In this document: positions 1 through 10,100 of the stretch, piece by piece
Numbering within the stretch: the stretch's first letter is position 1
Layout: each line of letters starts with the position of its first letter
Assembly (NCBI GenBank): GCA_964342155.1
Contig: CAYFEQ010000006.1
Location: forward strand, 18,001-82,000
Source: GCA-2701705 sp964342155
GTDB lineage: Bacteria; Pseudomonadota; Gammaproteobacteria; GCA-002705445; GCA-002716945
DNA length: 64,000 nucleotides
Direction: 5' to 3'
Program-made: the position numbers and the translations under genes
Notes under the pieces: generated by a model
Databases searched by the model: none
The model's input: only the letters and a program-made list of their open reading frames with translations
Told to the model about the DNA's origin: nothing

Positions 1-177
1 TTCACCAATATCACCAATAGCAAGCGCTCCATAAACTGCATCAGCACAAGCATGATATACAATGTCACCATCAGAATGAGCTACAATTGAATAATCAGAT
101 GGTATGTCAATACCTCCCAATCGGATTGATGTGCCTTTTTCTAATTCATGAGTGTCAAATCCAAATCCTACTCGCAT
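1..177 (-). CDS. ispF: IspF, 2-C-methyl-D-erythritol 2,4-cyclodiphosphate synthase (partial, N-terminal 59 residues)
   Basis: This is the N-terminal part of a cyclodiphosphate synthase of the MEP isoprenoid pathway; the rest lies beyond the left edge. Reading the minus strand from the ATG at 177 gives 59 residues with the family pattern D8-x-H10 and H42, the three metal ligands, plus the HSDGD motif at 34-38 and GDIGE at 55-59. It starts 3 bases after the ispD stop, the usual ispD-ispF arrangement, so the two are probably co-transcribed. Nothing suggests it is broken; it is simply cut by the window boundary. Confidence 0.93.
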   Translation of the reverse strand, partial: MRVGFGFDTHELEKGTSIRLGGIDIPSDYSIVAHSDGDIVYHACADAVYGALAIGDIGE

Positions 178-180
178 AAA

Positions 181-861
181 TTACCTCAATAAGTCTTTTA
201 TTACAGCTAAATCATCTTGATAAGTTAATTTGATATTTCTATTAGAAGAAAAAATAAGACCAACTTTATATGATAAAAGTGACATAGCTTGGATGTCATC
301 ATCTATTTTATATTTATTTTCAACAACTTTTTTATACGATGCAAAGAGTTTCTTAAAATTAAAGATTTGGGGAGTAAAAGATAGCCACAGATTGTTTTTA
401 GTTAGATGGTCAACAACGTTTATTTTCTTATTCACTCGTTTTAAGGCATGTGTAAGAGGATAACCTAATGCTAATCCTGTTTTAAGGTTATTTGAAGTTT
501 TGATAAGTTTTTTAATTTCTTCATCATTTACACATGGTCTTACTGAATCATGGATCAAAATATTATCTGGTAATTGAGAACTAGTATTTATATGAGCCAA
601 AGAATTAAATACAGATTTAGATCTAGTTCTTCCACCAATAATTATCTTAACTTTAGTAGGCGTGTTTTTAAAAAGATAATTATATTTTTTATTAATCACT
701 AGATAAATATTTCTGATAGATTTTATATTAATTAATTTACTTAGAGATATTTCAACTGATGATTGATCAATAATTTTAGTAAATTGTTTTGGTAAATCTT
801 TTTTAAATCTTTTACCTGTGCCAGCTGCTAGTATAATTGCATCAGTTATCTTGATTTTCAT
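181..861 (-). CDS. ispD: IspD, 2-C-methyl-D-erythritol 4-phosphate cytidylyltransferase
   Basis: This enzyme transfers CMP from CTP to methylerythritol phosphate, the third step of the MEP pathway. At 226 residues it has normal length. The nucleotide-binding signature AAGTGKRF lies at residues 12-19, followed by PKQF at 24-27, and the HDSVRP segment near residue 105 matches the family HDAARP motif. The start at 861 overlaps the end of ftsB by 20 bases, and ispF follows after 3 bases, so this is the ftsB-ispD-ispF operon typical of gammaproteobacteria. CTP supply by pyrG sits in the same gene string. Confidence 0.95.
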   Translation of the reverse strand: MKIKITDAIILAAGTGKRFKKDLPKQFTKIIDQSSVEISLSKLINIKSIRNIYLVINKKYNYLFKNTPTKVKIIIGGRTRSKSVFNSLAHINTSSQLPDNILIHDSVRPCVNDEEIKKLIKTSNNLKTGLALGYPLTHALKRVNKKINVVDHLTKNNLWLSFTPQIFNFKKLFASYKKVVENKYKIDDDIQAMSLLSYKVGLIFSSNRNIKLTYQDDLAVIKDLLR

Positions 862-1135
862 TTTTAATTATCTGAAAGAAAATTTCATTACTCTTTATCA
901 GTCCAAACTTCTCTCTTGCATATACCTCTAGATATTCATTATTATTTTTAATATTTTTTATTTCTGTCTGTAAACTATTATTTTTAAATTTATACTTCGT
1001 TAAATCAGATTGATTTTGTTCTAATTTATCTTTCAGATAGTAATAACTTATTAGACTATTTTCACTTAGAAAAAGAGAGTATTGTAATGATAGAAAAATA
1101 ATAAGAGCTACGGTATAAAATATTTTCATAGCCAT
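842..1135 (-). CDS. ftsB: FtsB-like septum formation protein
   Basis: A 97-residue bitopic membrane protein with one N-terminal membrane segment (about residues 5-23) followed by a polar coiled-coil-like stretch rich in Asn, Lys and Glu (about 28-70). This is the architecture and size of FtsB, which joins FtsL and FtsQ in the divisome and activates septal peptidoglycan synthesis. Sequence identity of this family is low, so the call rests on architecture plus position between eno and ispD, where ftsB is found across gammaproteobacteria. It overlaps eno by 10 bases and ispD by 20. Confidence 0.85.
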   Translation of the reverse strand: MAMKIFYTVALIIFLSLQYSLFLSENSLISYYYLKDKLEQNQSDLTKYKFKNNSLQTEIKNIKNNNEYLEVYAREKFGLIKSNEIFFQIIKNENQDN

Positions 1136-2406
1136 TTACCAAAAACATCATTGGAATTGTAATTATTCAGCCCTATTGCTTCTTCTATTCTTAACAATTG
1201 ATTATATTTAGATGTCCGATCTGATCTTGATAAAGATCCAGTTTTAATTTGTCCTGAAAATGTTGCAACTGATAAATCAGCAATCGTTACATCTTCTGTT
1301 TCGCCTGATCTATGTGAAATAATATAATTATAATTATTTTTTCTTGCTAATTGGATTGTATTTAAAGTTTCAGTAACAGTACCTATTTGATTTAATTTTA
1401 TCAGAATTGAGTTCGCTATTTTCTGATCTATTCCTTTTTGAAGTATTTTTGGGTTGGTTACAAATATATCATCACCAACTAATTGAATTTTTTCACCTAA
1501 TAATTGAGTAAGTATTCTCCATCCATCCCAATCATCTTCTGCCATTCCATCTTCAATACTAATTATGGGAAATTTTTTACATAACTCTTCTAAATGGTTT
1601 GATAATTCTGTGCTAGTAAATATCTGGTTAGTTGAATTAAGGTGATATTTGCCATTATTATAAAGTTCTGAGCTAGCAACATCTAAGCCTAAATAAATAT
1701 TTTCCCCAGGAATGTAGCCAGATTGGTCAATTGCTTCTAGAAGTAAATTGAGTGCTTCTTCATTATTTTTTAGATTTGGTGCAAACCCACCTTCATCGCC
1801 TACAGTAGTACTCATATTTTTCTTGTTTAGAATATTCTTTAGCTTATGAAATGTTTCAACACCGGCTCTCAAAGAATCACTAAAGGTTTCAAAACCAATT
1901 GGTAAAATCATAAATTCTTGGAAATCTAAATTATTATTAGCATGGGCTCCTCCATTAATTATATTCATCATTGGTACGGGTAAAGTATAATTTTGTTGAT
2001 TAGTAAGTGATTTATATAATGGCTGATTTTTTTCATGCGAATTTGCATGAGCAAAAGCTAGAGATAAAGCTAATGTTGTATTAGCACCATAATTGCTTTT
2101 ATTTTCTGTTCCATCATTATCTATAAGAAATTTATCAAAAGTAGATTGGTCGTAGTCAAAGTTAGTATCAATAGTATTCGATATTAAAGAATTAATATTA
2201 TTGACCGCTTTATTGACAGACTTTCCTAAATAGATTTTCGCATCATTATCTCTTAATTCTAAAGCTTCAAGTTTTCCAGTAGAAGCTCCTGACGGAGACA
2301 TACCTCTTCCGCTAATACCTGATTGAAAAGTAATGTCAGCTTCCACTGTCGGATTACCTCTTGAATCGATGATTTGTCTAGCACAAATATTTTTTATCTT
2401 ACTCAA
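1126..2406 (-). CDS. eno: Enolase
   Basis: Phosphopyruvate hydratase of glycolysis, 426 residues, close to the usual 430. It begins with the conserved strand IIDSRGNPTVEAD and contains the GDEGGFAP motif with the catalytic Glu (near residue 204), the SIEDGMAEDDWDGW metal-site region, the Lys of SILIKLNQIGT, and the C-terminal SHRSGETEDVTIADL signature. The start codon is TTG at 2406: no ATG fits, and family alignment (MSKI...REIIDSRG) requires translation to begin here. AAGG sits a few bases upstream. The gene follows kdsA after 16 bases, in the same minus-strand string. Confidence 0.98.
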   Translation of the reverse strand: MSKIKNICARQIIDSRGNPTVEADITFQSGISGRGMSPSGASTGKLEALELRDNDAKIYLGKSVNKAVNNINSLISNTIDTNFDYDQSTFDKFLIDNDGTENKSNYGANTTLALSLAFAHANSHEKNQPLYKSLTNQQNYTLPVPMMNIINGGAHANNNLDFQEFMILPIGFETFSDSLRAGVETFHKLKNILNKKNMSTTVGDEGGFAPNLKNNEEALNLLLEAIDQSGYIPGENIYLGLDVASSELYNNGKYHLNSTNQIFTSTELSNHLEELCKKFPIISIEDGMAEDDWDGWRILTQLLGEKIQLVGDDIFVTNPKILQKGIDQKIANSILIKLNQIGTVTETLNTIQLARKNNYNYIISHRSGETEDVTIADLSVATFSGQIKTGSLSRSDRTSKYNQLLRIEEAIGLNNYNSNDVFGKWL

Positions 2407-2422
2407 TTTAACAGCCTTGATA

Positions 2423-3232
2423 TTATATAGGTTTTGTTATTTTATTAATTTCAACTAATTGATTGATGAGCTTTCCTAAATCATGTAGAGGTAAGGAGTT
2501 TTTTCCGTCACTAAGAGCAGTCTCAGGGTTTGGATGTGTTTCTATAAACAAAGCATCAATTCCAACAGCCACAGCTGCTTTGGCTAAAATTGAAATAAAT
2601 TTACTCTCTCCACCCGATTTAATGCCATCTATGCCAGGTTGTTGTACTGAATGAGATGCATCATAAACTACTGGGCAATTTGTTTCTCTCAAAATCACTA
2701 ATGACCTCATATCTGAAACCAAATTATTGTAGCCAAATGAAACTCCTCTCTCGCAAACAAAGATATCATTATTTCCAGTTGATTTTGCTTTTTCAACAAC
2801 ATTAATCATTTCTTTGGGTGATAAAAATTGTCCCTTTTTTATATTTACTGGCTTCATTGTTGAAGCAACTTTAGTTATAAAGTTAGTTTGACGACATAAA
2901 AAGGCCGGTGTTTGTATAATATCTACAACATCAGCAACTTCATCAAGCGGCGTATCTTCATGAACATCTGTCAATACAGGGATATTATATGTTGTTCTAA
3001 CTTTATCTAAAATCTTTAGTCCATTAGTTAAGCCAACTCCTCTTGGAGACTTTATAGATGATCGGTTTGCTTTATCAAATGATGATTTAAAAATATATGA
3101 TATTGGTAGTTTTTCCGTAATTTTACAGATTTTTTCAGCTACACTCATTACTAATTCCTCGGACTCAATAGCGCAAGGGCCAGAAATTAAGCATAAATCA
3201 TTAGATTTTCCAATTTTAATATTATTTTTCAT
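2423..3232 (-). CDS. kdsA: KdsA, 3-deoxy-D-manno-octulosonate 8-phosphate synthase (metal-dependent type)
   Basis: Condenses phosphoenolpyruvate with arabinose 5-phosphate to make KDO-8-phosphate for the LPS inner core. It has 269 residues with KSSFDKANRSS, DVHE and FGYNNLV motifs typical of KdsA. Unlike E. coli KdsA, which has Asn in the first motif, this one reads SGPCAIES with Cys20. Further candidate ligands are H194 (YDASH), E231 (IETHP) and D242 (ALSD), the pattern of the metal-dependent Aquifex-type class as I recall it. The gene abuts pyrG with no spacer, and CTP from pyrG is used later to activate KDO. Confidence 0.96.
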   Translation of the reverse strand: MKNNIKIGKSNDLCLISGPCAIESEELVMSVAEKICKITEKLPISYIFKSSFDKANRSSIKSPRGVGLTNGLKILDKVRTTYNIPVLTDVHEDTPLDEVADVVDIIQTPAFLCRQTNFITKVASTMKPVNIKKGQFLSPKEMINVVEKAKSTGNNDIFVCERGVSFGYNNLVSDMRSLVILRETNCPVVYDASHSVQQPGIDGIKSGGESKFISILAKAAVAVGIDALFIETHPNPETALSDGKNSLPLHDLGKLINQLVEINKITKPI

Positions 3233-4852
3233 TTAAATTTTATTGTTAATTGAGGCTTTTATAAAGCCATTAAATAATGGGTGTCCTTTAACTGGCGAAG
3301 AGGTAAATTCAGGATGAAATTGACAACCCAAATACCATGGATGGTTCTTTATTTCTGCTATTTCCATTAAATTATCTTTTTTAGATATTCCCGTGAATAC
3401 TAATTCTGATCCTTTGAATTTTTCAACATAATTCTTATTGACTTCATAACGGTGACGATGTCTTTCTATAATAGTTTTTTTATTATACATTTTATAGGCC
3501 AAAGATTTATGGGATAAGTTACATGTTTGTGCACCTAATCTCATAGTCCCTCCGTAATTAACTTGGTCTGCTAATATTTTTTTACCTTTGTAGTTTTTCC
3601 ACTCTGTAACAAGTGCTATAACTGGATTAGGTGTATTTTTATGAAACTCTGTACTATTAGCCTTTGATAAACGTATACAATTTCTTGCATACTCTATTAC
3701 AGCAATTTGCATTCCTAAACATATACCAAAAAAAGGAATGTTATTTAGTCTTGCATATTGAGCAGCTAATATTTTTCCCTCTATTCCTCTATTGCCGAAT
3801 CCACCTGGAACTATGATTCCATTCATTTTACTTAAGAGTTTGATGTTTTTCTTAGTTATTGTTTCAGAATCAATATAATTAACATTAACAATTTTATCGT
3901 TAAATACTCCAGCATGGAAAACAGCTTCATTCAAAGATTTATACGAGTCAACTAAGTCAATATACTTGCCTATCATTACGATATCAATTTGTTTCTTGCG
4001 ATTCTTAATTTTTGATTGAAGATCTTTCCACGGTTTTAAATTAATTTTCTTTGCTCTAATTTTAAAGTTGTTAATAATATAATCATCAATCCTTTGTTCT
4101 TTAAAATTCAACGGAATATTATATATTGAGTCTGTATCTTTAGCAGAAAAGACTGCATTTTTTGGTACGTTTGTAAATAGAGCGATCTTATTTTTAAGGT
4201 TCTGATTTAAATCATTTTTTCCGCGACACAATAACATATCTGGTTGTATTCCTATTGAACGGAGTTCCTTAACAGAATGTTGTGTCGGCTTTGTTTTTAT
4301 TTCATTCGTAACATCTATTATAGGTAATAATGTGAGATGAATAAATATTGATTTTGAATCCCCTAGTTCAAGGTTTAATTGTCGAATAGCTTCTAGAAAA
4401 GGCAAAGATTCAATATCACCTACAGTACCACCTACTTCTACAAAAGCAATATCAGATTTATGAGCACCTTTGATGATTAGTCTTTTTATTTCATCTGTTA
4501 TATGTGGTATTACTTGAACAGTGCTACCTAAATAATCCCCTTTTCTTTCTTTATTGATAACGTTTGAATAAATTCTTCCTGCGGTGACATTACTGTCTTG
4601 AGATGTTTTAATTCCAACAAATCTTTCGTAATGACCTAAATCTAAATCTGTTTCAGCTCCATCCTCAGTTACAAAAACCTCTCCATGTTGAAATGGACTC
4701 ATTGTGCCAGGGTCAAGGTTTATATAAGGATCTAATTTCTGAAGTGAGACTTTATAGCCTCGTAATTTAAACAAGGACGCTAGGGAGGCTGCCGCTATGC
4801 CTTTTCCAAGAGAAGACACTACGCCACCAGTAATAAAAACGTATCTTGTCAT
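3233..4852 (-). CDS. pyrG: CTP synthase
   Basis: Makes CTP from UTP with ATP and glutamine. The 539 residues match the usual length near 545. The N-terminal amidoligase half opens with FITGGVVSSLGKGI, has the DPYINLDPGTMSPFQHGEV region, and ends near residue 270. The C-terminal class I glutamine amidotransferase half has the nucleophile Cys in FGICLGMQ (near residue 376) and the His-Glu pair in FHPEFTSSP. kdsA starts at the next base downstream; tilS lies 49 bases upstream. A TATAAT box in that gap suggests a promoter in front of pyrG. Confidence 0.98.
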   Translation of the reverse strand: MTRYVFITGGVVSSLGKGIAAASLASLFKLRGYKVSLQKLDPYINLDPGTMSPFQHGEVFVTEDGAETDLDLGHYERFVGIKTSQDSNVTAGRIYSNVINKERKGDYLGSTVQVIPHITDEIKRLIIKGAHKSDIAFVEVGGTVGDIESLPFLEAIRQLNLELGDSKSIFIHLTLLPIIDVTNEIKTKPTQHSVKELRSIGIQPDMLLCRGKNDLNQNLKNKIALFTNVPKNAVFSAKDTDSIYNIPLNFKEQRIDDYIINNFKIRAKKINLKPWKDLQSKIKNRKKQIDIVMIGKYIDLVDSYKSLNEAVFHAGVFNDKIVNVNYIDSETITKKNIKLLSKMNGIIVPGGFGNRGIEGKILAAQYARLNNIPFFGICLGMQIAVIEYARNCIRLSKANSTEFHKNTPNPVIALVTEWKNYKGKKILADQVNYGGTMRLGAQTCNLSHKSLAYKMYNKKTIIERHRHRYEVNKNYVEKFKGSELVFTGISKKDNLMEIAEIKNHPWYLGCQFHPEFTSSPVKGHPLFNGFIKASINNKI

Positions 4853-4866
4853 ATATAACTTATCGA

Positions 4867-4872
4867 ATTATA
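4867..4872 (-). promoter_or_regulatory. Possible -10 box in front of pyrG
   Basis: The 49-base tilS-pyrG gap reads TATAAT on the minus strand, which would place a transcript start about 8 bases before the pyrG ATG. The -35 region at the right distance is weak (AT-only), so this is a tentative internal promoter judged from the -10 match alone. Confidence 0.3.
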
Positions 4873-4901
4873 GACGATAATTAGCTGAAAATATAGAGAT
4901 A

Positions 4902-6194
4902 TTAATGGTTAGTATTTGAAATTATTATGTCATTGGGTCCATATGCAGCAATTAATTCCTCTTTGACAAAGATAAATGCATATGAGTCTCTTTCCCAAAT
5001 AGGGATATTCTTTGATTGGAATATTTTTTTTAGCTTTTGATGAAATTTTGAATTCAACAAAATCTTTTCACCGCCTTCTCTTCTTCTGACAATTACAGGT
5101 TGGTTTATATGTAGAAAATCATAAATTCCTAACTCTTTGAGTTTAGATATTTTAATTATTAATTCATTAAATTTCAAATCATCAGATAAATCCCATTTTT
5201 TTGATTTATGGATATCTTTGTTTGATAATTTATTTATTAAATATAAAAATCCTTGGTATTTTCTAATTGAAAAAGAATGAAAAGTAAATTCTGGTGTTGA
5301 ATCCTTATCAGTATTAATAATAGTATTTAATATTTCACTAATTTGATAATGATTTAATAAAATGTTAGTTTCTAAAGAGAACCATTTATGTATTATCTCA
5401 GATTGAATAAAATTATTTTCTTGCTTAAGTTTTACTAATGAAAGTTTTTTAGAGCCACTATCATAAATGTGATTTAGTTTATCAATTATTATATCATCTA
5501 AAATTATTGAATTAATTTTCTGATGTTCTATATTACTTTTCATAACATTATTCAGGCTACTCCATCTACTTTTAAGTTTAGGAATAATTTCATTTCTAAT
5601 AAAATTCCTATCAAATTTATTTGAATTATTTGTCGTATCATTTAAAAAACTTAATTGATTTCTCTTTTGATAATCCTCAATATCTTTTTTATTAATATTT
5701 AATAATGGTCTTGCAATTATTTTATTGTTTATGTTATTAAATAAAGACATACAGGATAAGCCTTTATTGCTTGAACCTCTCATTAAACGAAGAAAAAAAG
5801 TCTCTATTTGATCATCAAAATGATGTCCAGTTAAGATATATTCATTTTGATATGCAATTTCTGTTAGTGCGTTATAACGTTTATTCCTTAACTGTTCTTC
5901 TATATTAGATGATTTATCTAAATATATATCAATATTTATAAATTCTAAATTATATTTGTGACAAATATTTTTACAGTGTATAGCAAATGCTTCAGATTCT
6001 TTTGTCAAATTATGATTTATATGCGCAACTCTGATATTTAATTGAAATTTATCTTTTAATAGATTCATAGTATGCAATAAAACACTAGAATCACATCCAC
6101 CGCTATACGCAATTAAAAAACTTTTTATCTCTGAACTTGATATGAAGTCTTTGCATGCAGAGATAATCTTTTGTTCAGACTTGATAATCCCCAT
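4902..6194 (-). CDS. tilS: TilS, tRNA(Ile)-lysidine synthetase
   Basis: Ligates lysine to C34 of tRNA-Ile(CAU), converting it to read AUA, a codon common in this AT-rich genome. The 430 residues match the gammaproteobacterial full-length form. The PP-loop ATP-binding signature SGGCDS lies at 31-36, followed by RVAHINHNL and GHHFDDQIETFFLRLMRG, a conserved TilS block. The C-terminal part contains the basic RRREGGE segment of the tRNA-binding domain. It overlaps the end of accA by 20 bases, suggesting translational coupling in the dnaE-accA-tilS string. Confidence 0.96.
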   Translation of the reverse strand: MGIIKSEQKIISACKDFISSSEIKSFLIAYSGGCDSSVLLHTMNLLKDKFQLNIRVAHINHNLTKESEAFAIHCKNICHKYNLEFINIDIYLDKSSNIEEQLRNKRYNALTEIAYQNEYILTGHHFDDQIETFFLRLMRGSSNKGLSCMSLFNNINNKIIARPLLNINKKDIEDYQKRNQLSFLNDTTNNSNKFDRNFIRNEIIPKLKSRWSSLNNVMKSNIEHQKINSIILDDIIIDKLNHIYDSGSKKLSLVKLKQENNFIQSEIIHKWFSLETNILLNHYQISEILNTIINTDKDSTPEFTFHSFSIRKYQGFLYLINKLSNKDIHKSKKWDLSDDLKFNELIIKISKLKELGIYDFLHINQPVIVRRREGGEKILLNSKFHQKLKKIFQSKNIPIWERDSYAFIFVKEELIAAYGPNDIIISNTNH

Positions 6195-7137
6195 ACGACT
6201 CTAATTTTTTCTTACGCGATGATAATAAATCACCAATACTTTGCATCTTAAGTTCATCTAAGATAGAAATTAAATTCATTTTTAAAGAAGAACCCATAGC
6301 GGCATGATCTCTATGAGCGCCACCTAATGGCTCAGGTATAATAATGTCTATTAATTTATGATCTAATAATTTTGTCGCAGTTATGCATAATGCTTCAGCG
6401 GCTTTTTCAGCCATTTTTGCATCTTTCCATAAAATAGAAGCACAACCTTCCGGGCTTATTACTGAATATATACTGTATTGTAGCATTGCGATTTTATCGC
6501 CTATACCAATAGCTAATGCGCCACCAGACCCACCTTCACCAATGATTATGCAGATAATTGGTACAGATAAATTAGACATAGTATATAAGTTTTCAGCAAT
6601 TGCTTGGCTCTGATTTCTTGATTCTGCATCTATTCCTGGGTAAGCTCCTGGAGTGTCAATAAAAGTTATGATTGGAAGTTTAAATTTTTCAGCCATCTTC
6701 ATTACACGCAACGCTTTTCTATACCCCTCAGGTTTTGGCATGCCAAAATTGCGCTGAACTTTTTCTTTAGCATCTCTCCCTTTTTGATGTCCAATAAAAA
6801 CAAAATCATGCTGTTCAATTTTTCCTAATCCTGTAATTATTGCAGGATCATCACCAAACATTCTATCACCATGTAATTCTGTAAATTCTGAAAAAACTTG
6901 AGAAATATAGTCAAGTGAGTATGGTCTCAGAGGGTGGCGTGCTAATTGGGATATTTGCCAATCAGTTAAACTATCAAAAATTTTATTAGTTTTTGATTCA
7001 TATTCATTTGATAGTTTTGATATTTCAGTCTGTGTTTTTTCAGTTTTTTCGTGATTATTTTTAAGCGTGTTTATTTCAGCCTCAATTTCAAGAAGCGGTT
7101 GTTCAAAATCTAAATAATTAGGATTAAATTCTCTCAT
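6175..7137 (-). CDS. accA: Acetyl-CoA carboxylase carboxyltransferase subunit alpha
   Basis: Alpha half of the carboxyltransferase that transfers CO2 from biotin to acetyl-CoA, the committed step of fatty acid synthesis; it needs AccD, not in this window. The 320 residues match E. coli AccA (319). Recognisable blocks include the N-terminal helical region, RHPLRPYSLDYI, ELHGDRMFGDDPAI, FIDTPGAYPGIDAE and GEGGSGGALAIG, which form the oxyanion holes and CoA site. It lies 36 bases after dnaE and overlaps tilS, as in other gammaproteobacteria. Confidence 0.98.
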   Translation of the reverse strand: MREFNPNYLDFEQPLLEIEAEINTLKNNHEKTEKTQTEISKLSNEYESKTNKIFDSLTDWQISQLARHPLRPYSLDYISQVFSEFTELHGDRMFGDDPAIITGLGKIEQHDFVFIGHQKGRDAKEKVQRNFGMPKPEGYRKALRVMKMAEKFKLPIITFIDTPGAYPGIDAESRNQSQAIAENLYTMSNLSVPIICIIIGEGGSGGALAIGIGDKIAMLQYSIYSVISPEGCASILWKDAKMAEKAAEALCITATKLLDHKLIDIIIPEPLGGAHRDHAAMGSSLKMNLISILDELKMQSIGDLLSSRKKKLESYGDYQV

Positions 7138-7173
7138 AAGTTAAATTAATTATAAACAATATTAGAAAAATAA

Positions 7174-10100
7174 CTATTGATATTTAACTTTTATATTTTC
7201 ATGCCCTAACAAATCTTTCAAATTATTTATCAAAGTTGTAGAAGGGATAATATACCATTTTTTATCAAGCACTAATGGCACAGTATGTCCTTTTGTTTCG
7301 CATTTAATTGTTAATTGGCAGCTGCCATTTTTATAAGGCTCCAGAAGATTATCAATATTGCTTAAAAGTTGTGAATCTGACTTTTCTGGATCAAGAGTAA
7401 GTTCTATCTTTTTGGAGAATTTTTTTCTTGCCTCTTCAAAATCAAATATCCCAGTAGCTCTAAGTGTTAACTGGGAATCAAAATCATCAATTGACATTTT
7501 TCCCTGGAAGAATAAAATCTTATTTTCCGTTATCAAAGATTTATATTTAAAAAATATTTCAGCAAATAGAATGACTTGCATTCTTGCTGTAGAGTCATCA
7601 ACAGTAATAATATAAAGAAATTTATCTTGACCAACTCTTTGTTGCCTTACATTAATTATTACGCCACACACTATAGAGTTATCTACAGCTTGATTAGCTC
7701 TAGCGCTTGAATAAAATTCATTATAGTAAGAATAAATATTTGATATAGACATTTCACTTATTTCATTTTGATATTCTTTAATTGGATGTCCTGATAAATA
7801 AAAACCTATCATATTCTTTTCTTGGGACAAAATTTGTTCCTTGCTATATTTAATGTTCCCATTATTAGATAAGTCTGATCCATTTTGGTTTACCCCGTTT
7901 TTCATGACTGATGTTGAATCATTAGTAAATAATTCTTTTTGTCCCATAGAAACTGTCGTTTGGCGCTGTTGACCATAGGAGATTGCTTTATTAAGTATAT
8001 TTATTAAATTATTCCTTTGTTCTCCAAATACATCAAAAGATCCTGAATATACGAGAGATTCTAGCGTTCCAATATTTACTATATTATGAGGTACTCTTTC
8101 ACAAAAATTATAAATATTTTCATACGGCCCATTCTTCTCTCTTTCATTAACTATATGGACCGATGCAGCATTACCAACACCTTTAATTGCAGCTAACCCA
8201 AATAGAATAGTTTTTCTATCTATAGATTCAAAATATGTATTAGATGAGTTGATGTTGGGTATCTGTATGTTTATTCCCATTTCTTTGCAGGCATCATTAA
8301 GTGTAATAATTTTATCAGTTTTGTCCATATCTGATGACATTGCTGCAGCAAGAAATTCTGAGGGGTAGTATGATTTTAAGTATGCTGTTTGATATGCAAT
8401 ATTTGCATAAGCAACGGAGTGTGATTTATTGAAGCCATAACCAGCAAACTTTTCCATTTTTGAAAAAATAGAATTAGCAATATATTTATTAATGCCATTC
8501 TCCTCTGAACCAGCTAAGAATTTCTTTCTGTGTAACTCCATTTCTTTCTTTTTCTTTTTCCCCATTGCTCTACGAAGTAAATCAGCTTCACCTAGGGTAT
8601 AATTTGCAAGTGATCTAGATATTTCCATGACCTGTTCCTGATAAAGTATAAGGCCGTAAGTATCAGACAATATGTCTTCCAAAAGTGGGTGTTCATAATT
8701 AACTTCTCTACCATGTTTATTGCTTATAAAATCATCAACCATATTTGTACCTAAAGGTCCAGGTCTATATAGTGCGACTAGGGCGACTATGTCATTAAAA
8801 CAGTCAGGTTTTAATTTTCCCATATATCTTTTCATTCCAAAAGACTCTAGCTGAAATACACCTGTTGTTAATTTATTTTGTAATAATTTAAAAACTTTAT
8901 TATCATCTAATTCTTTATTCTGAAAATCAAATTCAATATCCTTTGACTTCTTACTGATTGTTTTAATAGCTTTATCAATGATTGTTAATGTTCTAAGGCC
9001 AAGAATATCAAATTTTATTAAACCTAAATTTTCTATGTCATCTTTATCAAATTGTGTTACTAACTCATTACTTTCATCAACTCTATAAATTGGCATATAG
9101 TTAGTTATATTGCTAGGAGCAATAACTATTCCAGCTGCATGTTTGCTGATATTTCTAGGTAATCCTTCTAGTTCCTTTGAAAAGTCAATTAAGGTTTTAA
9201 TATCATCATTATTTTTATATTCTTTTTTTAGTTCAGAATTTTGAGATAGTGATTCGTCGATAGTGATTCCTGGTACGAATGGTATTTGTTTCGCTATTTT
9301 ATCAACAAATCCATAGGGTAAACCTAGAACTCTTCCTACATCACGTATGACAGCTCTAGCAGTCATTGAACCATAGGTAATAATCTGTGATACTTTATCC
9401 TCTCCATAAATCTCAACAATATGATCAATAACTTTCTGTCTATTATTGACACAAAAATCAATATCAAAATCAGGTAAAGAAATTCTTTCAAGATTTAAAA
9501 ACCTTTCAAACAATAGATTATGCTTGATTGGATCAATTGATGTAATATTTAAAACATAGGCAACCAATGAGCCAGCGCCAGACCCTCTACCTGGGCCAAC
9601 AGGAATAGAGTTATTTTTGGCCCATGATATAAACTCATATACTATTAAAAAATAACTAGCAAATCCCATTTTTGAGATTGTTTGCATTTCTTTTTTTAAT
9701 CTATCTTCATAAATAGCTTCATCTAAAGATTTATCTTTCTCCAAAATAGTTTGTAAGCCTGATAATGCTAATCTTTCAAAATAATTGTCAGTTGGTTCGC
9801 CATCGGGAGTTTTAAATTTTGGCAATTGATACTCTGTTGTATCCAAATGGAAATTACATCTTTTAATAACTTCTGTAATATTTTGTAAGGCATCTGGTAT
9901 GTCACCAAATATTCTTTCCATATCTTCTTGTGATTTAAAAAACTGCTCTTCAGTAAATTGATTCTGATTTATTCTATCTTCAAGTTTAATTTTTTTATTA
10001 ATGCAAACTCTTATTTCATGGGCCTGAAATTCATTTTTTGTAAGAAACTGTACATCATTTGTAGCAATTAAGGGCAATTCATATTCTTCAGCTATCAAAA

